Source: JAUUZT01 sp964654015 (lineage in GTDB: Bacteria > Chloroflexota > Dehalococcoidia > GIF9 > AB-539-J10). Taken from it: a DNA stretch of 8,726 bases. The stretch lies in the NCBI GenBank assembly GCA_964654015.1, contig CAZZHQ010000104.1, forward strand, positions 1 to 8,726, read 5' to 3'. Below, piece by piece: positions 1 through 7,438 of the stretch. The position numbers were made by a program, and so were the translations under genes. The first letter of the stretch is position 1. Each line of letters opens with the position of its first letter. The notes beneath the pieces are model-generated. The model searched no databases and was not told where the DNA came from. It saw nothing but the letters and a program-made list of their open reading frames with translations.

Positions 1-100
1 CTGTTTTTAGAGTCCAGACCTTATTACATCGGTTACAATGACCTTGAGTATTGCCGTAATCGCCGTCTGGTGCTGTTGGTGCTACTATGCTTGAACTCAT
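1..100 (-). CDS. Partial N-terminus of a zinc-ribbon-like protein, truncated by the window edge
   Basis: An open frame starts with ATG at 100 and stays open for 33 codons to the window edge. A strong ribosome binding site AAAGGGGG (106-113 on the plus strand as CCCCCTTT) lies five bases before the ATG. This is the main reason to call it real, because 33 open codons alone could be chance. The visible peptide has a Ser/Ala/Pro/Thr-rich start and then His-Cys-Asn-Arg-Cys with a Trp four residues later, so there is a CxxC pair at residues 22 and 25. That resembles the first half of a zinc ribbon. The second cysteine pair and the rest of the protein would lie beyond the window. The gene is divergent from the methyltransferase. 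Its function cannot be read from this fragment. Confidence 0.55.
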   Translation of the reverse strand, partial: MSSSIVAPTAPDGDYGNTQGHCNRCNKVWTLKT

Positions 101-168
101 ACTTACCCCCTTTATTTTGATTAGGGCAAGCGTTCAGGTCAGGCTTTGTTCTATTCAGTTTTTAAGGT

Positions 169-190
169 GCTGAAAAAATATATATTCAGC
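169..190. repeat. Small inverted repeat GCTGAA-N10-TTCAGC
   Basis: Perfect 6-base arms at 169-174 and 185-190 flank a 10-base A/T-only centre. The repeat lies over the proposed -10 element and start point of the minus-strand edge gene. It could therefore be an operator for that gene, or a short hairpin in its leader. Six-base arms around an AT-rich centre can occur by chance. Confidence 0.35.
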
Positions 191-205
191 TTCATTATTT
201 AACAA
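177..205 (-). promoter_or_regulatory. Candidate sigma70 promoter for the left-edge gene
   Basis: Read on the minus strand, TTGTTA (plus 200-205, 4 of 6 to the -35 consensus) is followed after 17 bases by TATATT (plus 177-182, 5 of 6 to the -10 consensus). Transcription would start near 170 and give a leader of about 70 bases before the ATG at 100. The surrounding sequence is AT-rich, so chance matches are likely. The call rests on the exact 17-base spacing. Confidence 0.4.
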
Positions 206-428
206 TTAGTCATTAAGTTATATTTCAAGAACTAGCACGTTTAGCATCCCTCTCCCGACTGGGAAAGATTTGTTTATAAAGCAAATGGTTCCGTTTTATT
301 AGCACGAAGTGTGGAGCAGCTACATAGGTATAAGAGACGTCGTCAATCTGATGCGTCATAGTTAGACAACAGAGTTTGTGTTTCCTGAAATATGTCGAGA
401 ATTCACCTGGTTGGAGGTCCTTTGGCCA

Positions 429-457
429 TGGACATTTTTGGATATACATGGTATTAT
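429..457 (+). promoter_or_regulatory. Sigma70 promoter of the methyltransferase gene
   Basis: TGGACA (429-434, 5 of 6 to TTGACA) and TATTAT (452-457, 5 of 6 to TATAAT) are separated by exactly 17 bases. TG at 449-450 adds an extended -10 element. Predicted transcription starts near 464, so the leader is only about 14 bases. A weak ribosome binding site AAAGG (464-468) sits nine bases before the ATG at 478. This predicts a fairly strong promoter with a very short leader. Confidence 0.65.
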
Positions 458-477
458 TACGTTAAAGGCTAAAGAGA

Positions 478-1797
478 ATGACGGTTTCTAGCGCAATTCA
501 CAGCGGAAATATAGTCGATGCCGAAATAATAGAGCGGTTGTATTCCATTGCTGGAAAGCCAGCAAGGAATTATCAATCGCCTATTCACCGATGGTTTAGA
601 TTTCCTGCTGGATTTGCTGCCGACTTTATTGATGGAATACTGGAGCAATTTGCCAATGAAATTGATGAGAAGCCTATCCTTGACCCATTCGGAGGGACTG
701 CCACAAGTCTGATTTGCGCAAGGAAACTAGGGTTTAATAGCGTAGGAATAGAGGCACACCCCTTGTTTTACCGGATCGGTAAGACAAAGCTTCAGTGGGA
801 CGTCGACCTTACAGATCTTTCGTTAGCGGTGGAGGAGTTTGTTGCAGATATTAGTCAGGGTGTCGATTCAGCCCCTGGCTTTGAAACCTATCCTGATTTG
901 GTGAAAAAATGCTTCTCCATAGAAACCCTTAAGCAATTTGACGCTGCTGTAGAACTGTTAAATCTTATGAAAAAGAATTCGGATGGGATTGTGACTGACT
1001 TTCTATGGCTCGGCCTCGTAGCTATAGTGCGTAAAGTCTCTCACTGCTGTACCTCCCCTTGGCAATATGTTCTACCCAATAAGAAGAGAGTAAACCATCC
1101 CAATGCAATAACAGCTTTGAGAAAACAGTATAGCCAGATGCTTGGTGATCTATTATTTCTGCAAAAGCAATGCATCCCGCCAGCAAGTTCTATACTTGTA
1201 TACGGGGATGCAAGAACTCCATCTTTTCTGGATAAGGAGTCTGTTAGTCTTGCGATTAGTTCGCCACCTTATCTGAATAATTATGACTACTCGGATGCAA
1301 CCAGATTAGAATCATATGTTTTGAGAGACGCGAGTTCTTGGGCAGAAATCACACAGAACTTCAGGAGCAAGCTGATTGTCTCGGCTACAACCCAAGTTAA
1401 GAGAACCGGTTTTGATCCAGAAGCAATGAGCCAGGAAATTCCGCGACGGATTCGTGCTGACTTACTAGGCACCGTAAACCGACTGACGGATGCACGGAAA
1501 CACAAGGGTGGCAAAAAAAACTACGACATCGTGGTCTGTCACTATTTTTCCGATATGTCGAAAGTCTTAAGAGAAATGGCGAGGATACTTGAGCCGGGTA
1601 AGCTGTTTATAATGATGGTTGGTGACTCTGCTCCATATGGAATTTACGTCCCAACGGATGAATGGCTTACCGAACTCGCTCTTGATTACGGGTTCTCTGA
1701 CTGTCAATTGATTAAGTTACGTAGTCGGAATAATCGTTGGGATAACCGTAAACACAATGTGCCTTTACGTGAATCACTCGTTTTATTGCGTCGTTGA
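478..1797 (+). CDS. Site-specific DNA methyltransferase (N6-adenine/N4-cytosine type), apparently orphan
   Basis: This is predicted to transfer a methyl group from S-adenosylmethionine to an exocyclic amino group of adenine or cytosine in DNA. Seen in the sequence: an SAM-binding motif I, ILDPFGGTATS, at residues 67-77 (a variant of DPFxGSGT); an acidic residue of motif II at Glu92 in GIEAHP; and catalytic motif IV, SSPPY, at 261-265. About 180 residues separate motifs I and IV, probably helical and possibly including target recognition. The N-terminal segment around residues 31-45 (NYQSPIHRWFRFPAG) resembles the aromatic/basic lead-in of this class. The order I then IV argues against the beta-class order (IV then I). 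The SPPY motif does not decide between adenine and cytosine. The length of 439 residues looks complete. No restriction endonuclease is recognisable beside it, so it may be solitary, part of a dispersed system, or a self-marking enzyme for the neighbouring defence cluster; the last is inference. It ends 15 bases from the convergent SIR2 gene. Confidence 0.9.
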   Translation: MTVSSAIHSGNIVDAEIIERLYSIAGKPARNYQSPIHRWFRFPAGFAADFIDGILEQFANEIDEKPILDPFGGTATSLICARKLGFNSVGIEAHPLFYRIGKTKLQWDVDLTDLSLAVEEFVADISQGVDSAPGFETYPDLVKKCFSIETLKQFDAAVELLNLMKKNSDGIVTDFLWLGLVAIVRKVSHCCTSPWQYVLPNKKRVNHPNAITALRKQYSQMLGDLLFLQKQCIPPASSILVYGDARTPSFLDKESVSLAISSPPYLNNYDYSDATRLESYVLRDASSWAEITQNFRSKLIVSATTQVKRTGFDPEAMSQEIPRRIRADLLGTVNRLTDARKHKGGKKNYDIVVCHYFSDMSKVLREMARILEPGKLFIMMVGDSAPYGIYVPTDEWLTELALDYGFSDCQLIKLRSRNNRWDNRKHNVPLRESLVLLRR

Positions 1798-1812
1798 CAC
1801 ATCCTCTGATTT

Positions 1813-3429
1813 TCAGGCTAAATGCTTTCTTGTTTCTCCCATATAAAGGCCAAATCTCGTCGATAACACTCGCTGGTCAGTAACAATTTCATGCCTGGTG
1901 TCTTCTGAGAGAAACCTATAGACGGGACTTTTAGGCAAGGGGTCCACAACCCAACAGTCTATTCCATCAAGCGTGTCCTTCTCATAGAGGACTTTCAATA
2001 CATCTACGTCTTTGAAGGCGTAACCCAGAAAGATTATTGGAATCCGTTCAGGAACCCCAATGCTATTATGTATAGGTCGCTTCAGAATCGTTGAGAACAT
2101 TTCTCTAATCATTGGCTTCAAAGAGGTTGTGTCTTCGACGCTTGCGGAGATGGTAAGCGGGAGACTTATCGTTCCGTGCAGCTTAACTATCGGAACAATA
2201 TCCGATTTTCCCTGTAAATACAACTTCGTTAATTCGAGACTCTTACTTGCAGTTTCCTCGTCATAAACGACGAATGACTTCAATCCGCAAGACTCAAGAG
2301 CCTGCTCGATCAAACTATCGTAGTTGGTTGTGACAATTAGTATTCTGTGACCACTCTGGATTGTTTGTGCTATAGCTACATGTCCGGAAGAGGGCGTACT
2401 CTTTTCAGTTATATTGGACAAGTATCGTATTATGGGAGCGTCTGCATGCCCATGCTGGCTGATCTGCTCTCTGACAATCCGCTCAAATGTCAGCGGTGGT
2501 CTCCCACCCTTGTCCCTTATTTCCTTCTCACCAGGGAGCCAGCGGGAGCGAGTGGCAACGTACTGCCAGAATTGTTGCTCTATCTCGTCGTAACTGTCCT
2601 CCGGAGACATACCCAATAACTGCTCTAATGCCTTTCTGCAGAGTTCAGACCCCATGGGAATGCCCGCTTCTGAAGCACAACCTGCACCCAAAAAGAAAAT
2701 GGTTGGATTCTCCTTTTTAATACTGTTACAGCATTGTCTAATGTTGTTCATTGTATCGCTGGCAGGCATTATTGGTATGAAGCCATCAAATTCTAGTGCT
2801 CCAACAAGGTTCACTGGAGGAAGATACATTACGTCATCCACATTTCGGGTTCGTACGAATACTATTAAAATAGCTTCTGGGTAGGTTGCTCCAATAATCT
2901 TGCAGAAATAATCATTGAGTTTTTCCTTATTAGTTTGGTCCAGTGAATCAGGACTGTAAAGAAATCCAACGAGGTTATGTCCTTCGCAAATGCAGGCGAC
3001 CGGAGAGACAAGTATGGTAGCTAGCAAAGAGGCACGGTCTAAACTCTGGCTTTGTAGAACCTTACCCGGCTGCTCATCCTCATCGAGTATGAGTTTTACA
3101 CTAAGCCGTTTATCTCCTAGTGTCTCAAGATGGAAATACGCGCCCTCTTTCGATGTGTCGGCAATATGAAGTTGCTTGGAAAACTCACTGATAACCCTTA
3201 GCTTATCACTTGGTATTGTTGACTCAATATCATCCGGTAGCCCGTCATGACTGATAGAGAGATCCAAGAAAGTGCCTCCGAGCAGACTAAACGACGTATC
3301 AATAAGCGGGTACAGATTTGAGATATCATCTCTCACTAGAATGAAACAGGTCTTCAAATGGGAGAACCTGCTCAGATACTTCAGCATGTCTAATATCGGT
3401 ATTTGTTTTTCTAGTAATTTGACTGGCAA
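1813..3429 (-). CDS. SIR2-domain protein, predicted NAD+-cleaving effector
   Basis: The C-terminal part, from about residue 243, is a SIR2-like Rossmann domain. It has FFLGAGCASEAGIP at 245-258 (the GAGxS NAD-binding motif), TTNYD at 367-371, KLHGT at 416-420 with the likely catalytic His418, and FLGYAFKDVD at 467-476. Asn369 and His418 match the positions that are essential in defence SIR2 NADases such as ThsA and DSR proteins, so the enzyme looks intact. Residues 1-240 are mixed alpha/beta and match no domain I recognise; they may dock on the ABC complex. No signal peptide or membrane segment is evident. The start is TTG at 3429, supported by AAGGGG nine bases upstream; the next Met (residue 15) has no ribosome binding site. 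The upstream gene ends in the same frame just two codons earlier with a TAG, so a fused readthrough product is possible. As the last gene of the cluster, its likely role is NAD+ depletion once the ATPase complex senses invading DNA. Confidence 0.9.
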   Translation of the reverse strand: MPVKLLEKQIPILDMLKYLSRFSHLKTCFILVRDDISNLYPLIDTSFSLLGGTFLDLSISHDGLPDDIESTIPSDKLRVISEFSKQLHIADTSKEGAYFHLETLGDKRLSVKLILDEDEQPGKVLQSQSLDRASLLATILVSPVACICEGHNLVGFLYSPDSLDQTNKEKLNDYFCKIIGATYPEAILIVFVRTRNVDDVMYLPPVNLVGALEFDGFIPIMPASDTMNNIRQCCNSIKKENPTIFFLGAGCASEAGIPMGSELCRKALEQLLGMSPEDSYDEIEQQFWQYVATRSRWLPGEKEIRDKGGRPPLTFERIVREQISQHGHADAPIIRYLSNITEKSTPSSGHVAIAQTIQSGHRILIVTTNYDSLIEQALESCGLKSFVVYDEETASKSLELTKLYLQGKSDIVPIVKLHGTISLPLTISASVEDTTSLKPMIREMFSTILKRPIHNSIGVPERIPIIFLGYAFKDVDVLKVLYEKDTLDGIDCWVVDPLPKSPVYRFLSEDTRHEIVTDQRVLSTRFGLYMGETRKHLA

Positions 3430-3432
3430 GTG

Positions 3433-4392
3433 CTACAACCCCTTTTTTGAAGCTTGGTTTTTAACGCGTCCAAGTATCGAATCTGCCCGTGATTGTGAAT
3501 AATGACCGATAGATTGCTTCTCCAGTAGCAGACGACCCTTCTGATAAGTCTCTATTAACCTTTGCCAACCGCTTAGAAAGAACGAGTACGAGTTTGTATT
3601 CTCGGTTGCTCTGTCGCAGACTTCGTCTTCAACAAGTGAAACCGCGCTTGGTTTGAGGTAATATATCGGTTCTTGATTAACAATCACTCCACCAAGCTTG
3701 CGATTTGCCTCCGTTAGATACCAACCTCTCCAGTGCAACTCGTTACGCTTTGCGATACTACCACCAGCGAATGACCGCACAATTGTCTCTATTGTTTGTG
3801 CTGTTTCAGAATCAACATTTTTACAGGCATTCTCTTCACCAATGGAGCCGTTTACTAGGAAGAAAAGGAGTAAACCAACTTCGGCCATACTGATTCTCTC
3901 ATGGCGAGATTTCTCAAGCCTGACCAGGTGATGTGACATTTTTTGGTTGTATAGCCCGAGCAACTCAGATAACCTTTGCGCGAGGATATCAGGGTCTAAG
4001 TAGCATTGAGTCCCACTATGGTGCGCAGTTTCAAGTAAATCCAACAGAGTAAGACCTTCGGGAGTTACCGTCACTTTCTTTGCTGTACGAGTCTGAATGA
4101 GACGTATAAAACCTTGCTCCTCAAGCTCTTCGAGCGTTGGTGATAAAAAGGTCAAATCCTGGATTATTCCTGAAGCGTCTGGAAGAGAATCGATGGTAAT
4201 CGCAATAACGCTGAGTTTTTTCTTAGGGTCAAAAAGCGCGTCGATAAGTTGTGCAAGTCCATCTTTATAGTCAGATGCTATGTGTAGTCTCTTGCATTCT
4301 GAGTTCCAGATACTGGCTAAGATTTTCTTTAGCGACTCTGCATAGTTGATTGGCATCGCATTCAACAAAGGCAGTTTGTTATTTTTGTTCAT
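3433..4392 (-). CDS. Winged-helix protein, likely subunit of the ABC-ATPase complex
   Basis: I do not recognise a named family. The product has 319 residues. Around residues 75-120 there is a winged-helix pattern: a helix-rich stretch, LEELEEQGFIRLI (88-99 region), a basic turn, then VTVTPEGLTLLDLL (107-120), which is the usual wing followed by the T-x-E/x-G helix. A second helical region at 165-210 could be another helical or winged domain. The C-terminus (275-319) is basic and ends in KKGL. The start ATG at 4392 follows the upstream stop by one base (TGA-A-ATG), and AGGAG (4405-4409 on plus) lies 12 bases before it, which points to translational coupling with the zinc-ribbon gene. The stop is TAG, the only TAG among the genes here, and the SIR2 ORF continues in the same frame. 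Winged-helix subunits accompany many SMC-like ATPases (kleisin/KITE-like and ABC-3C middle components), so a scaffold or DNA-binding role is inferred. A transcriptional regulator of the cluster is the alternative. Confidence 0.8.
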   Translation of the reverse strand: MNKNNKLPLLNAMPINYAESLKKILASIWNSECKRLHIASDYKDGLAQLIDALFDPKKKLSVIAITIDSLPDASGIIQDLTFLSPTLEELEEQGFIRLIQTRTAKKVTVTPEGLTLLDLLETAHHSGTQCYLDPDILAQRLSELLGLYNQKMSHHLVRLEKSRHERISMAEVGLLLFFLVNGSIGEENACKNVDSETAQTIETIVRSFAGGSIAKRNELHWRGWYLTEANRKLGGVIVNQEPIYYLKPSAVSLVEDEVCDRATENTNSYSFFLSGWQRLIETYQKGRLLLEKQSIGHYSQSRADSILGRVKNQASKKGL

Positions 4393-4393
4393 T

Positions 4394-4996
4394 TCAATTA
4401 ATGTCTCCTACAATAGCAAGAAGGGTCGTTTTTCCAGTTACTCCGTTCATAAGCTCGATTGCCCTCTTATATTCAGTACCACGGCCTCGTATCGAACCTG
4501 GAAGCCGCAATCTGAAGTAATCGAATACGCCAAGCAGGGCGTTTCCATATATAATATATTTGCGTCCATAATAGTCATCAGACAAAACCAGAAGGTCTCT
4601 AGTCCTCTCACCACATCGTTCACATTTTTTATTTTGCTGTATGCTGTAAATAGTCTGGTGGAAATCGACACAGGTAGAGCCGCAATAGTCGCACTTGGCT
4701 AGCCGAGGGACTGGCCTTATGACGCCGCGTAAGGACTCGGAGGCACTCGGATCTGTTGAAAACCTTAGAGCATGTCCTTGAGAAGCTATTACCCTGAATG
4801 CCTTTTTGTTTATGCAGAGTGTTCTGAGCTCAGAATAAAGTTGTTGATAGGAAAGGCCACTAAGAAGAATTAAACGTGGTGACAAAAGGGCTGCTGTTCT
4901 TATTTCCGGAATAGAGGGGTTTTCAAGAATCTGAAGAGCCCTTATTAAAGAAGCTTTAGTCCTGGTGTATCGAATTGCTTCAGCTATTCCAGACAT
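4394..4996 (-). CDS. Four-cysteine zinc-ribbon protein of the ABC-ATPase cluster
   Basis: The product has 200 residues and no family I can name. The centre carries two CxxC pairs, Cys102/Cys105 and Cys125/Cys128, nineteen residues apart, with an extra Cys109 and His113 between them. This is a typical zinc-ribbon knuckle arrangement. The first 90 residues look helical, with possible helix-turn-helix character around 30-70. The last 70 are mixed, with an Arg/Gly-rich segment (RLRLPGSIRGRG, 162-173) that could contact nucleic acid. The gene overlaps the 3' end of the ATPase gene by 17 bases and stops one base before the winged-helix gene. AAGGGG (5007-5012 on plus) lies ten bases before its ATG. 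The tight coupling implies the product works with the ATPase, most likely as a small nucleic-acid-binding or bridging subunit; this role is inferred from position and motif only. Confidence 0.82.
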   Translation of the reverse strand: MSGIAEAIRYTRTKASLIRALQILENPSIPEIRTAALLSPRLILLSGLSYQQLYSELRTLCINKKAFRVIASQGHALRFSTDPSASESLRGVIRPVPRLAKCDYCGSTCVDFHQTIYSIQQNKKCERCGERTRDLLVLSDDYYGRKYIIYGNALLGVFDYFRLRLPGSIRGRGTEYKRAIELMNGVTGKTTLLAIVGDIN

Positions 4997-7436
4997 ACTG
5001 AAAGTACCCCTTGGTCTCTAAGTCTGATTGGAATTGCCTGTACTGGGTGAGCTCTCTTTCGGCTACCGGCGATTTTACCCTTTGAGCTTCTACAGCTGCT
5101 TCCATGCTTGAAACCCGTTCTTTGAAATCTTCTCTTGCGGGTAGGATTACAATCACTTTATCTGCAATCTTCTCGTTCTCTACCTTCTCTTTTAAATGCC
5201 TCTTTAAGACTTCGGAGCGTTCGTAATCAAGCAGCGCCCCAAATTCGTCCAATACTAGTATTTTATTTGACTCTTTTCTCTTTGCTGTAATTTCGATCAT
5301 TGCTAAAGAAAAAGCAAAAGCCCTCTCGCCACTTGAGAACACGCTCAACGGGCGAGAGTACTCTTGGCCTTCGTTAGTCTCTAAAACTACTTCATTATTT
5401 TCCATGTCAAAGCGGACTACATTCTTGAAACCTTTGAAGACGTAGTCCAGAAATTCTTGGGCTTGGTAGACAGACACAAAGTAGTTGCTATATATCTCAC
5501 GCAAGGTAGAAATCATATCTTCATATTCGCGTTTCTTTGATTCCTTACCTTGGATTGCCTGGATCATAATATTTATCGAATCGTAAACGCGTCCTATAAA
5601 GTTGTGGACCGCCTCACAGTCATCTACGAATTTATTCATTCTTAAATGTGTTTGCTCTATGCTAGCAGCCGCTTCATCAATTGTCGCAGAGTTTGAGTCT
5701 GTCATGAAATAAGAAACCTCTTTTTTACGCGCTAAACGCGTAAGCTCATCTAAGAAGTCGTTGCCCAACTTACGAATAACATTCCCGTTTTCTTGTATCT
5801 GCCTCTGCACTTCTTCCAAACTGGCCTCAGCAGTAGCTTGAGTACGCTGGAATGATTCATAAACGGATCGAACGTCTTCCTTTAAGTTAAGCCTTGATAT
5901 TTCAGACTCGTACCTCTTAGACAAATCAGTTAGGTTGGGGTAGCTAGAAAGTCTCTCATGAGTTTCCCTCATCCTGGTCAATTCAATTCGCGAATATAGT
6001 TCCCTTTGTCTGAGCTCTTCCAAAGATTTTTTCAGAGTCTGTACATGTTCCGCTCCTGCTTTGTCTATCGAAATCTGTAATCTATTAAGATTATGTGCCG
6101 TACTAGTTTTTAGATTAATCTTATTCCTTAGAGATCTGACTGCAGACAAAGCGTCCCGTATGTGTTGTCTTTGCGAGCGAAGCGAGTCAGCCTCCTTCTT
6201 GTATTCTCCCTCGGGTAATTCTGACGCTTCGCGATCAAGTACAACAAGCCGATTATTAATTAGCTGTTCCAACTGTGCGATTGATAGTTCAACGGGGCCT
6301 AATCGGTCAACCTCACCTTGCCCAATGATCTTCCCTCCAAACCCCTTTTGGACAGCCGGGATCAGTCTGAAAACCAATGAATGCCCTACACCAGCAAGTT
6401 CCAGATGGACACTAACCTCCTTCCATCTGGTATCTAGCCCATCAATGCGGTCTGAATTCGTCTTCTCCAATGAAATCAGATGTCTTTCCATGCTACTAGG
6501 AGCCAGGTCATCAATAGGCACGTCAAGTCGTTGGATTAACTCTGCTAGGTTTCCACGTAACTCCTCTTCTTCACTCTCTAGCTTCAACAGAAGAGCAGCT
6601 AAGTCGTTGGCTTGTTGTTGGCTTTGAGCGGACTGAGCTGCAACGCGAGTCTGTACAGACTCGATTTGACGCATCAGTTCTTCTTGTTCCTTTAGATTAT
6701 TTGATAAATCAGTTTCCGTGGCCGTTATTCTTTGAGCCAGTGTTGGGAAGTCAGCTTTTCGGAGTTCTTCAATTTGTTCTTTTACTTCCAACAACTGCCT
6801 CAAAGCAGTTAGTACACTGCGTGCACGGCCTATATCTTTTTGTAAGTCGCCTTCTTTAGCTTTGTTGAGTAAAAGTGACTCTTTGGCACGTTTAAAAACT
6901 GTAATGTTGTCTTCTGGAGATATTTTCAGAAACTCCTGCTTTAGCCCTTGAGCAGTTTCGAAGTTTTGTTTTGCGGCAGCATGTTTCCGAATTATGTCCT
7001 CCCTGTTTCGTATTAGCACCTCTCTCATTTGCGAAATTATCGTATCGTTTCCCCGTATTATCCTGGTAGATATCAAGGACATTGCCGTTTCAGCGGAAGA
7101 CTTTATCCCGTCGACGAAGAATTCTCCGACGGTATCGGGTCTAATTTGATAATCTTGTGTGAAGGCCCACTTGTGAGGAGTCATAGTAGCTTGAATACTC
7201 TTACATTCGCGCTCAAGTCCAGTTATTGAGATAGTCCCAGATTTCAGAGCACTCCTCAGACTTTCGAAGTCAGATTGCCTTTGAAACACATGCTCCCCGC
7301 TAATGATTTCCAGTAATTGTGCCGCCACCGACTTACCAATACCATTCAAGCCTTGGACCTCGATTATTTTCCCATCTATAAACCCATCCAAGACACGCAG
7401 CCCGGCTTGACTACTAATATCGAATCTTATTTTCAT
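4980..7436 (-). CDS. SMC/RecN/Rad50-like ABC ATPase with long coiled coil
   Basis: This is a predicted DNA-sensing or DNA-loading ATPase. The Walker A motif is QGLNGIGKS at residues 28-36. Residues about 135-300 and 410-560 are rich in Leu/Glu/Lys/Gln with heptad character and should form antiparallel coiled coils. A more globular stretch at about 340-385, with several glycines, may be the apex or hinge. The C-terminal half carries the ABC signature SSGER (701-705), Walker B ILVLDE (726-731) and the D-loop GALLD (733-737). No His is seen where the switch (H) loop is expected; the strand VIVIL (761-765) is followed by PARED. Only two cysteines are visible (78 and 607), so there is no Rad50-type CxxC zinc hook. 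At 818 residues it is shorter than true SMCs and in the range of defence ATPases such as Lamassu LmuB and ABC-3C ATPases. The start ATG at 7436 is the only one after an in-frame stop. It lacks a well-spaced ribosome binding site, so coupling to upstream translation is likely. Confidence 0.93.
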   Translation of the reverse strand: MKIRFDISSQAGLRVLDGFIDGKIIEVQGLNGIGKSVAAQLLEIISGEHVFQRQSDFESLRSALKSGTISITGLERECKSIQATMTPHKWAFTQDYQIRPDTVGEFFVDGIKSSAETAMSLISTRIIRGNDTIISQMREVLIRNREDIIRKHAAAKQNFETAQGLKQEFLKISPEDNITVFKRAKESLLLNKAKEGDLQKDIGRARSVLTALRQLLEVKEQIEELRKADFPTLAQRITATETDLSNNLKEQEELMRQIESVQTRVAAQSAQSQQQANDLAALLLKLESEEEELRGNLAELIQRLDVPIDDLAPSSMERHLISLEKTNSDRIDGLDTRWKEVSVHLELAGVGHSLVFRLIPAVQKGFGGKIIGQGEVDRLGPVELSIAQLEQLINNRLVVLDREASELPEGEYKKEADSLRSQRQHIRDALSAVRSLRNKINLKTSTAHNLNRLQISIDKAGAEHVQTLKKSLEELRQRELYSRIELTRMRETHERLSSYPNLTDLSKRYESEISRLNLKEDVRSVYESFQRTQATAEASLEEVQRQIQENGNVIRKLGNDFLDELTRLARKKEVSYFMTDSNSATIDEAAASIEQTHLRMNKFVDDCEAVHNFIGRVYDSINIMIQAIQGKESKKREYEDMISTLREIYSNYFVSVYQAQEFLDYVFKGFKNVVRFDMENNEVVLETNEGQEYSRPLSVFSSGERAFAFSLAMIEITAKRKESNKILVLDEFGALLDYERSEVLKRHLKEKVENEKIADKVIVILPAREDFKERVSSMEAAVEAQRVKSPVAERELTQYRQFQSDLETKGYFQYVWNS

Positions 7437-7438
7437 CG

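Larger units (their letters stand above)
101..477. other. 377-base gene-free intergenic region between divergent genes
   Basis: This AT-rich stretch separates the edge gene from the methyltransferase and appears to hold a promoter for each. A minus-strand open frame of 74 codons (225-449) is present, but it has no ribosome binding site and an unconvincing composition (Cys/His/Lys/Tyr mix, no recognisable domain). It also overlaps the methyltransferase promoter, so I do not call it a gene. It could be a decayed remnant. I see no tRNA, riboswitch or transposon end. Confidence 0.6.

Noticed and set aside
225..449. Minus-strand 74-codon open frame in the left intergenic region
   Set aside because: It has no ribosome binding site and no recognisable domain, and it overlaps the well-formed promoter of the methyltransferase on the other strand.
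4346..4702. Plus-strand 118-codon open frame across the zinc-ribbon/winged-helix junction
   Set aside because: It is antisense to two genes with clear motifs and coupled start signals, and it lacks a domain or ribosome binding site of its own.
6173..6186. REP-like GCGAGCGAAGCGAG string
   Set aside because: It is a single copy inside continuous coding sequence of the ATPase, with no second copy to form a repeat element.
6061..6627. Plus-strand 188-codon open frame inside the ATPase gene
   Set aside because: It is antisense to the coiled coil. Its Ser/Arg/Pro/Cys-rich translation is typical of a shadow of Leu/Glu/Arg-rich coding sequence.
1813..7436. Wadjet (JetABCD) assignment
   Set aside because: The ATPase is too short for JetC, no JetD-like Toprim/topoisomerase gene is present, and a SIR2 effector is not part of Wadjet.
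4980..7436. Rad50 with zinc hook, or true chromosomal SMC
   Set aside because: There is no CxxC at the coiled-coil apex, the length is 818 residues, and the gene context is defence-like with no Mre11 or ScpA/B neighbours.
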